A stretch of DNA of 40,666 bases from assembly GCA_022450525.1 (NCBI GenBank), contig JAKUQA010000012.1, positions 1 through 40,666 of the forward strand, given 5' to 3'. Position numbers and translations under genes: made by a program. A model generated the notes under the pieces. The model made no database searches and was not told the origin of the DNA. It saw only the letters and a list, made by a program, of their open reading frames with translations. This DNA comes from Dehalococcoidia bacterium. GTDB taxonomy: Bacteria; Chloroflexota; Dehalococcoidia; Lucifugimonadales; UBA6952. Positions 35,008 through 40,666 of the stretch are shown here, piece after piece (the stretch's first letter is position 1; every line of letters starts with the position of its first letter).

Positions 35008-35596
35008 TCATTGCTACATCAAAGCCATTTGATAAGATACTGTAAATTACTCGTGGTATTGAATTAATTACTTCATCAATTATTTCTTGCTCTTCAGTTC
35101 TAAATTTACCTAATACATAGTTAATAGTATTTTCATTTCGATCTTGACTAATTCCAATACGTATTCTTTCAAATTCATTAGTGCCAAGTTCATTAATAAT
35201 TGATTTAATCCCATTATGACCTCCAGCACTGCCATTTTTTCTAAGTCGTATTTTACCAACTGGTAAGTCCAAATCATCATATATAATCAGAAATTCGATG
35301 TTTTTTCCTAATTTTGAATGAAATTGTTTTAATGATTTACCACTATTGTTCATAAAGGTTGTAGGTTTGATTAAATATATTTCTGTTCCTTGGAAATGAA
35401 ATGAATTCCATTGAGCTGAATTAGAATTCTTTTTAAGATTTAGTTCAAATTCGTTTGATAATTTATCAATAACATCGAATCCTATATTATGACGTGTGTG
35501 ATTGTATTTGTTACTAGGATTACCTAAACCAACAATAAGTAATTTATTATTTTCGGTATTAAAGGGTTTTTTACGAAATAATTTATTAAAAAACAT
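34976..35596 (-). CDS. pth: Peptidyl-tRNA hydrolase
   Basis: A 206-residue enzyme that frees tRNA from stalled peptidyl-tRNA. The family pattern is plain: IVGLGNPSNKYNHTRHNIGF (21-40) with catalytic His36, LIKPTTFMNNSGKSLKQF, then YDDLDLPVGKIRLRKNGSAG with GHNGIKSI following. A 17-residue extension (MFFNKLFRKKPFNTENN) precedes the usual start but no internal ATG offers an alternative. It starts one base after the ligA stop (TAATATG) and its 3' end overlaps the metalloprotease gene by about 32 bases, so the three genes are transcribed together from ligA. Confidence 0.95.
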   Translation of the reverse strand: MFFNKLFRKKPFNTENNKLLIVGLGNPSNKYNHTRHNIGFDVIDKLSNEFELNLKKNSNSAQWNSFHFQGTEIYLIKPTTFMNNSGKSLKQFHSKLGKNIEFLIIYDDLDLPVGKIRLRKNGSAGGHNGIKSIINELGTNEFERIRIGISQDRNENTINYVLGKFRTEEQEIIDEVINSIPRVIYSILSNGFDVAMNEYNGYSIKT

Positions 35597-35597
35597 A

Positions 35598-37598
35598 TTA
35601 AAGCATCTCTAATAATTCTTGTTCGGTAATAATGTTAACATTTAATTCTTTTGCTTTAGTAAATTTAGAACCAGGATCTGCTCCTGCAATTAAAAAATTT
35701 GTAACATTTGAGACATTGCTAGTTATTTTCCCACCATTACTATTTATTATTGACTCAAATTCAGATCTGGTATGATTTTCTAATCGTCCAGTAATTACAA
35801 AAGTTAATCCCAAGAGTATATTTGATTGATTTTCAATAGTATTATTTGAATATATATTAACACCTAGGTCTCTAAACCGAGTTATTTGGTATATATTATT
35901 ATCATTAGAAAAATAACTACAAATGCTCAATGCAATTTTTTCACCGATGCCCGGAAAGGCAGTAAGTTTTGATTCATTCATTTCAAAAAGATCAAATATA
36001 TTATTAATATTACGAGATAAAAGATTTGACACTTCAGAGCCCACAAATTTAATACCTAACGCTGATATTAAGCTATAAAGAGGTCTTTGTTTAGACTCTT
36101 GAATAGATGAAATTAAATTATTTGTTGAAAGTTGCTTGAATCCTTCAAGAGATATTATTTGATCAAAAGTTAGTTCATATAAATCAGCAGGAGTATTTAA
36201 CAATTTTGAATTTATTAAGGATCGTATAGTTTCTTCACCTAGTCCTCTAATATCCATACAATTTTTACTTACAAAATGGATTAAATGATTTTCAAATTGA
36301 TCAGGGCATTCTGAATTGATACAGTAATAATTAACATCATCCGAGTATTTATATATTTGGGAGTTACATGAAGGACATTCAGTAGGCATTGTAAAGACTT
36401 GTTCATTTCCTGTCCTTTTTTCTAAAACAGGACCTAATATTTGAGGTATGACATCACCTGAACGACGTATATATACAAAGTCATTAACACGAATATCTTT
36501 TTTTTGAATATCTTCATAATTATGCAATGTTGCATTCTTAACAGTTACTCCACCAATTGCTATAGGATCTAATTCTGCAAAAGGGTTTAAACTACCGGTT
36601 CGTCCTACATTTATGCCAATTTGAATTAATTTTGTTATTTCTGTCTTTGCTGGGTATTTGTAAGCTATTGCCCAACGTGGTTCTCTTGCAACAGCTCCTA
36701 ATACATTTTGTTTTTGGTAGGAATCTACCTTGATTACTATACCGTCCGTATCGTAGTTAAGTGAATTTCGCATTTCTGTCCAATAAGCATAATAATCAGC
36801 AATTTCTACGACTGAGTTTATAATTTTTCGATGTTCATTAATATTAAATCCTTGAGATTTTAACCAATCTAGTGTTTCGCTATGAGTTTCATATTCATGA
36901 ATTCCAATAGTAGTGCCGATACCATAGATAAAAATATCTAGTGGGCGCTTTGCAGTTATTTCTGGATCCAACTGTCTTAGAGATCCTGAAGCTGTATTCC
37001 TGGGATTTGAATAAGGTTGTAATCCTTGTAATTCTCTTTGTTTATTAAAAGAATGGAATTGATCTAAAGGGCAATAAACTTCTCCTCGAATATCAATCAG
37101 AGAATTATTACTAGATTTAATATTGTGCGGTACATTTTTCAGAGTTTTTATATTATTAGTTATATTCTCACCAATAATACCATTACCTCTTGTAGATCCA
37201 GTAGTTAATGAACCATTTTCATATATTATTGAAACTGCAAGACCATCAAATTTCAATTCACATTGCATTTCAAATGAATCATCATCTAACAATCGACTTA
37301 TACGGGAATACCATGCCTCCAATTGTTCATTATCAAAAACATTTCCTAAACTTAACATCGGAGATTTATGATTAACTTTAGCAAACTGATCTAAAGGAGG
37401 ACTACCGACTTTCTGAGTTGGAGATTGGGGAGACACTAAATGGGGGTGTAAGTCTTCGAGTGTTTTTAGTTCATTAAATAATTTGTCGTATTCAGAGTCA
37501 GAAATTTCAGAATCATTTAATTGATAGTATTGAATATTATAAAATTCAATCAATGATCGTAATGAATCTATTTGTTTATTTATACTCTCATCTGTCAT
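35598..37598 (-). CDS. ligA: NAD-dependent DNA ligase LigA
   Basis: A 666-residue ligase sealing nicks in replication and repair. Domain order is normal: the Ia domain that binds NMN, the adenylation domain with Lys116 in CELKFDGLAV (KxDG at 116-119), GSTRGNG and GEVYCPLDQF, the OB fold, a four-cysteine zinc finger (Cys408, 411, 426, 431), helix-hairpin-helix repeats (LEGFKQLSTNNL and TAFPGIGEKIALSI) and a C-terminal BRCT domain (about 590-666) ending FTKAKELNVNIITEQELLEML. The ATG has no clear Shine-Dalgarno site. The 124-base gap to the divergent CoA-transferase gene should hold promoters for both; I see no pair of boxes I trust. Confidence 0.97.
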   Translation of the reverse strand: MTDESINKQIDSLRSLIEFYNIQYYQLNDSEISDSEYDKLFNELKTLEDLHPHLVSPQSPTQKVGSPPLDQFAKVNHKSPMLSLGNVFDNEQLEAWYSRISRLLDDDSFEMQCELKFDGLAVSIIYENGSLTTGSTRGNGIIGENITNNIKTLKNVPHNIKSSNNSLIDIRGEVYCPLDQFHSFNKQRELQGLQPYSNPRNTASGSLRQLDPEITAKRPLDIFIYGIGTTIGIHEYETHSETLDWLKSQGFNINEHRKIINSVVEIADYYAYWTEMRNSLNYDTDGIVIKVDSYQKQNVLGAVAREPRWAIAYKYPAKTEITKLIQIGINVGRTGSLNPFAELDPIAIGGVTVKNATLHNYEDIQKKDIRVNDFVYIRRSGDVIPQILGPVLEKRTGNEQVFTMPTECPSCNSQIYKYSDDVNYYCINSECPDQFENHLIHFVSKNCMDIRGLGEETIRSLINSKLLNTPADLYELTFDQIISLEGFKQLSTNNLISSIQESKQRPLYSLISALGIKFVGSEVSNLLSRNINNIFDLFEMNESKLTAFPGIGEKIALSICSYFSNDNNIYQITRFRDLGVNIYSNNTIENQSNILLGLTFVITGRLENHTRSEFESIINSNGGKITSNVSNVTNFLIAGADPGSKFTKAKELNVNIITEQELLEML

Positions 37599-37722
37599 GA
37601 TTATTATTCGAATTGTTATTGTATTGCAGTTAAATACTATTTATAGTTATTCATTATTCATTTAAATTACCAATATATTATACCAATAACAAATACTATA
37701 AATCTCTATTAAAGGGGATTAC

Positions 37723-38901
37723 GTGATCAATGTACTAAATGACATCGTTATTTTAGATGCTTCAAAGGGTATTGCTGGACCATATTGTTCTATGTTGCTT
37801 CAAAATATGGGCGCTAGAGTTATTAAACTTGAATTTGAACAATATCCAGAAGCAAGAAATGATGTGCGTTATCAATTATGGAACCGTGGGAAAGAACAAT
37901 TTTGCCTTAATCTTGAAAAACCAGATTCCAAATCTATTTTATCTCAACTTATTAACCTTTCTGATGTAATTATCCTTGATGGTATTGAATCAGAACTTTC
38001 AAAAAATGAATTCGATTATGAATCAATACGGAATCTTAAAGAAAATATAATATATACCATCATTCCTCCTTTCTCTTCAACAGGCCCTTACAAAGAAAGA
38101 CATGGTAATGAATATTCAGTTGGAGCTGCTTTTGGACTAATGGGCGATCAAGGAGATGATGGAATACCGGAATTTGTACGAGTGCCTACTGCTGCTTATG
38201 GTGCTGCATTTAATTGTAGTTATCATATAACTGCAGCTCTTTTATGGAAAGAACTATATAATGAAGGTAAAAAAATTGAAATTTCATTATCCCATAGTGC
38301 TATGGTTATGCAAAGTGCTCAATTTATGACAGGTATGAACCTACCAACAAGAAAACCAATAATACGTGACGGAATAAGAGCTGGAGTTCCTATATATAGA
38401 TTATTTAAGGCCAAAGATGGTTGGTTTTTTCTTGCTGGTGGTAACCCATCATTTTGGAATAAATTATGTATGGGATTAGAACTTGAAGAACTTGTTATTG
38501 ATGAAAGATTTATTGACGCTCCTTGGGGAATTCCCAGTGAATATCATCTAGAACTTGCAGAAATATTTGAACCTATATTCAAGGAAAAGACATTAGAATA
38601 TTGGGAACAATTTATGAAATTAACAGATATACCATTTGCCAAAGTAGGGACAAAAAGTGAATATATCACTCATGAACAAATGTCACATAATAAAACAATT
38701 GAATCGGTCAAAAATAATAATTTAGGAAATACCAAACAGATATCCAACATAGTATATTTTGATGGGGCCAAAACTGAAATAAATCCTTTAGTTAAACCTA
38801 CAGGTTATGATAATTACAATATATTAACTGAAATTGGATATACACAACAAGAAATAACTCGTTTTATAGATACAGATATATGTTATGGAAACAATGAATA
38901 A
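37723..38901 (+). CDS. CaiB/BaiF family CoA-transferase-like protein lacking the catalytic aspartate
   Basis: A 392-residue class III CoA-transferase fold protein. The N-terminal half has IVILDASKGIAGPYCSMLLQ, GARVIKLE and IPPFSSTGPY, all typical. The segment FVRVPTAAYGAAFNCSYHIT (151-170) aligns without gaps to FMRVALSDYTAALLGAWSVC of the next gene; Ala158 replaces the aspartate that forms the covalent CoA intermediate (Asp169 in formyl-CoA transferase). It may therefore be inactive on its own and work as a partner of its neighbour. The start is GTG, four bases behind GGGGA; no in-frame ATG is nearby. The 3' end overlaps the second CoA-transferase gene by 17 bases. Confidence 0.85.
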   Translation: MINVLNDIVILDASKGIAGPYCSMLLQNMGARVIKLEFEQYPEARNDVRYQLWNRGKEQFCLNLEKPDSKSILSQLINLSDVIILDGIESELSKNEFDYESIRNLKENIIYTIIPPFSSTGPYKERHGNEYSVGAAFGLMGDQGDDGIPEFVRVPTAAYGAAFNCSYHITAALLWKELYNEGKKIEISLSHSAMVMQSAQFMTGMNLPTRKPIIRDGIRAGVPIYRLFKAKDGWFFLAGGNPSFWNKLCMGLELEELVIDERFIDAPWGIPSEYHLELAEIFEPIFKEKTLEYWEQFMKLTDIPFAKVGTKSEYITHEQMSHNKTIESVKNNNLGNTKQISNIVYFDGAKTEINPLVKPTGYDNYNILTEIGYTQQEITRFIDTDICYGNNE

Positions 38902-39997
38902 TAAATTATTACAATCCTTCAGGGTACTTGATCTAGCTGGATATATTGCAGGAGCATACTGTTCTGGATTACTTGCCGACTTAGGCGCAGATGTTATCAA
39001 GGTTGAATCCTTTGACGGAGATGGGTTTAGAGCACTTGCAGGCTTTGAGACATGGAATAGAAGTAAACGAGGAATAGCAGTAAATTTACAACATCAAGAG
39101 GGAAAAGACATTATTTATGAAATTTCTAAAATTAGTGACTGTGTTGTTCAAAATTACCGTTATGGAGTAGCAGAAAAATTAAGTGTAGATTATGAAAGTA
39201 TACTTAAATACAACAAAACTATTACATATTGCACAATTAATGCATATGGAACCACTGGCCCCTATAACAAAACTCCAGGATTTGACCCATTATTTCAAGC
39301 AATGAGTGGCAGTATGGTCTATCAATCTGAAAATGAAGATAGACCAGCATTTATGCGTGTTGCTCTATCTGATTACACAGCGGCCTTACTTGGGGCATGG
39401 TCGGTATGCTTAGGTTTATTCGATAGAAGTAAAACTGGTAAACCACATAATGTTGAGACATGTTTAATGAATACAATTATGGCAGTACAAGCAGCAGAAT
39501 TTTTCTTTATTGACAATAAACCCTGGGAATTGGAATCAACACATGATAATTTAGGAATTAATGAATATAAACATTTATACCAATGTAGTGATTCATGGAT
39601 ATATTTAGATGCTTTAAATCAAGAAAATTTCAACCTAATCAAAAGCTCCACTAACTCATCATCACAAGAAGATTTTATCAAGCATTTATCGACCATTGAA
39701 TCAAATAAGGTTATAGAATTAGTACGAAAATATGATGGTTTTTGCGAAAAAATTAGCACCACAAAACAATTAATGGAAAATCAATTTTTAGCTGACCATT
39801 CAATGCAAATTTCCGTAATGTCACCAACCTATGGGGAAATCAAACAATCAGTACACCCTGCGATAATAGATAATAAGCATTTACAAACCAGCAAAGCTGC
39901 CCCACAACTAGGAGAAGATACAGATACAGTTTTACGTGAATTAGGTTATTTAGAAACAGATATAATTAAACTCCGAAATGGGAGAGTTATACTATAA
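38885..39997 (+). CDS. CaiB/BaiF family CoA-transferase
   Basis: A 370-residue class III CoA-transferase. FRVLDLAGYIAGAYCSGLLA, DLGADVIKVE, FETWNRSKRGIAVNL and INAYGTTGPYNKTPGFDP are standard, and the catalytic aspartate is present as Asp163 in RVALSDYTAA. Such enzymes move CoA between small organic acids, with donors and acceptors that cannot be read from sequence. The usual C-terminal small domain is shortened: the region after the KHLSTIESNKV segment is brief. It overlaps the Asp-less paralogue by 17 bases, so a heterodimer or coupled synthesis is likely. The stop overlaps a convergent EthD-like gene by 11 bases. ATG at 38894 is a possible alternative start. Confidence 0.88.
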   Translation: METMNNKLLQSFRVLDLAGYIAGAYCSGLLADLGADVIKVESFDGDGFRALAGFETWNRSKRGIAVNLQHQEGKDIIYEISKISDCVVQNYRYGVAEKLSVDYESILKYNKTITYCTINAYGTTGPYNKTPGFDPLFQAMSGSMVYQSENEDRPAFMRVALSDYTAALLGAWSVCLGLFDRSKTGKPHNVETCLMNTIMAVQAAEFFFIDNKPWELESTHDNLGINEYKHLYQCSDSWIYLDALNQENFNLIKSSTNSSSQEDFIKHLSTIESNKVIELVRKYDGFCEKISTTKQLMENQFLADHSMQISVMSPTYGEIKQSVHPAIIDNKHLQTSKAAPQLGEDTDTVLRELGYLETDIIKLRNGRVIL

Positions 39998-40301
39998 TTT
40001 CTGATATTTGAAAAAGAGGTTTAGTATTTGTAAAATTCGCACTATCTATAATAATTGCTTTAGCCGTTTGTATGAAAGCATTATGAACATTTTCAATAGA
40101 TTCAAATTTGAAATTAGTAATAGCATGATATTTCGGCGGTGTTTCCGGGTTAGTATCTGATATTCCTGATTGCATTTCAATTCCAACTAACCCTAAAGGA
40201 TTTAAAAGATTTTTTAAATTTTTATAATGACTATCAGCATAATAAATATTATCAAAATCTGTTTGATTTGTGTTTGGAAAAAACATACTAACAACAATCA
40301 T
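39987..40301 (-). CDS. EthD-like (dimeric alpha/beta barrel) protein
   Basis: A 104-residue protein that resembles the EthD family: a first strand MIVVSMFFPN, then FDNIYYADSHYKNLKNLLNP in the place of the usual DFDxYYxxxHxPLV segment, then YHAITNFKFESIENVHNAFI and a closing FTNTKPLFQISEI. EthD proteins form ferredoxin-like dimers and are found with degradation enzymes; no catalytic residue is proven. Conservation of the His in DSHYKNL supports the assignment. It follows the third CoA-transferase gene after 9 bases on the same strand, so both probably belong to one operon. Confidence 0.65.
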   Translation of the reverse strand: MIVVSMFFPNTNQTDFDNIYYADSHYKNLKNLLNPLGLVGIEMQSGISDTNPETPPKYHAITNFKFESIENVHNAFIQTAKAIIIDSANFTNTKPLFQISEIIV

Positions 40302-40310
40302 AAATAATTA

Positions 40311-40666
40311 CTAAATAGCTTTTATTTCTTTGAGATTTTCTATAGCTTTATCATCATAGCCTAATGAATTAAGTATTTCTTTGTTATGAGCACCTAGATC
40401 TGGTGCTATACCAGGTTTACTTGGTGTTTCCGAAAGTTTCCATGGTGTTCCATGAATTTTCAGCGTCTCTCCATTTGGATATGACATCGTTTGTACATAA
40501 CCGTTAGCTATCATGTTAGGATCTTCAGATGCTTCTAACATGCTGTTAACTGGTGCTGCTACCATGTCAGCTTCTCTTAATAATCTTACCCAATGATCTC
40601 GTTTGTTAGTTGCAAACAATTCTGATAACTGATCCAGTATCTTGTTTTTCTTTTCATCAGATTCAA
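40311..40666 (-). CDS. CaiB/BaiF family CoA-transferase, C-terminal part (runs off the window)
   Basis: The frame is open from the TAG at 40311 to the window edge, about 117 residues. The fragment reads DEKKNKLIDQLSELFATNKR, then DHWVRLLREADMVAAPVNSM, LEASEDPNMIANGYV and finally APDLGAHNKEILNSLGYDDK. This is the standard C-terminal end of CaiB/BaiF enzymes. The catalytic aspartate lies outside the window. With two more paralogues on the plus strand within 3 kb, this is the third member of the family in a row. A TTG at 40619 is not the start, because the family-specific sequence continues upstream of it. Confidence 0.85.
   Translation of the reverse strand, partial: ESDEKKNKILDQLSELFATNKRDHWVRLLREADMVAAPVNSMLEASEDPNMIANGYVQTMSYPNGETLKIHGTPWKLSETPSKPGIAPDLGAHNKEILNSLGYDDKAIENLKEIKAI

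Noticed and set aside
1-40666. CRISPR array, tRNA, rRNA, insertion sequence or phage genes
   Set aside because: No direct-repeat arrays, no cloverleaf in the short gaps, no transposase or integrase motifs and no abrupt change in composition.

Overview
The window is strongly AT-rich, gene-dense DNA with no intergenic gap as long as 300 bases, no rRNA, tRNA, CRISPR array or insertion sequence that I can see, and a streamlined layout. Four of its five convergent gene pairs overlap at their stop codons, and many co-oriented neighbours overlap by 1 to 20 bases. The gene content points to a Chloroflexota bacterium, perhaps a marine Dehalococcoidia/SAR202-like lineage. The pointers are adjacent Chlor_Arch_YYY (DUF2298) and TIGR03663-type membrane proteins (a Chloroflexi/Archaea pairing), several CaiB/BaiF CoA-transferases, an M19 dipeptidase, and a NuoEFG-like module with a NuoG of unusual N-terminal cysteine pattern. 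The taxonomic call is inference from family distribution, not from a marker-gene tree.

Layout. 1-1048 (minus): an MFS transporter cut by the window edge and an alpha/beta hydrolase, coupled through a TAATG overlap. 1125-5399 (plus): a DinG helicase fused to a DnaQ-like exonuclease, an OGG1-type 8-oxoguanine glycosylase and a membrane-anchored degenerate trypsin-like protein, all overlapping. 5388-6632 (minus): CCA-adding enzyme. 6749-15127 (plus): one tight run of RNase III, FtsY and four membrane-lipid/glycan genes (DUF2298, TIGR03663, a UPF0104/LPG-synthase-like flippase and a FAD oxidoreductase), closed by a 12-bp-stem terminator. 15171-17045 (minus): a Dpp/Opp-type permease pair without its ATPases or binding protein. 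17213-17719 (minus): a small anchored protein of unknown function.

17817-26119 (plus): two cupredoxin-like lipoproteins separated by a 26-bp perfect palindrome, then NuoE/NuoF/NuoG-like subunits, a histidine phosphatase and ModA/ModB molybdate (or tungstate) uptake genes without modC. 26116-30247 (minus): a small four-helix membrane protein, an M19 dipeptidase, a DinB-fold protein and a thioredoxin-domain DUF255 protein. 30344-31823 (plus): selD followed by a JAMM peptidase. 31813-37598 (minus): leuB, then ligA-pth-lipoprotein metalloprotease in transcription order. 37723-39997 (plus): two overlapping CaiB/BaiF genes. 39987-40666 (minus): an EthD-like protein and the 3' end of a third CaiB/BaiF gene.

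The clearest special feature is selD. Its true start is 78 bases upstream of the longest conventional open frame, and it reads through an in-frame TGA at the position of the catalytic Cys17 of E. coli SelD. A strong two-part hairpin begins three bases after the TGA, so the gene is itself a selenoprotein gene and the organism should decode selenocysteine. The least understood coherent system is the four-gene membrane cluster at 8406-15127, probably a lipid-linked glycan or polyprenyl pathway. The NuoEFG-like module shows a consistent pattern of lost and gained metal ligands that deserves structural attention.
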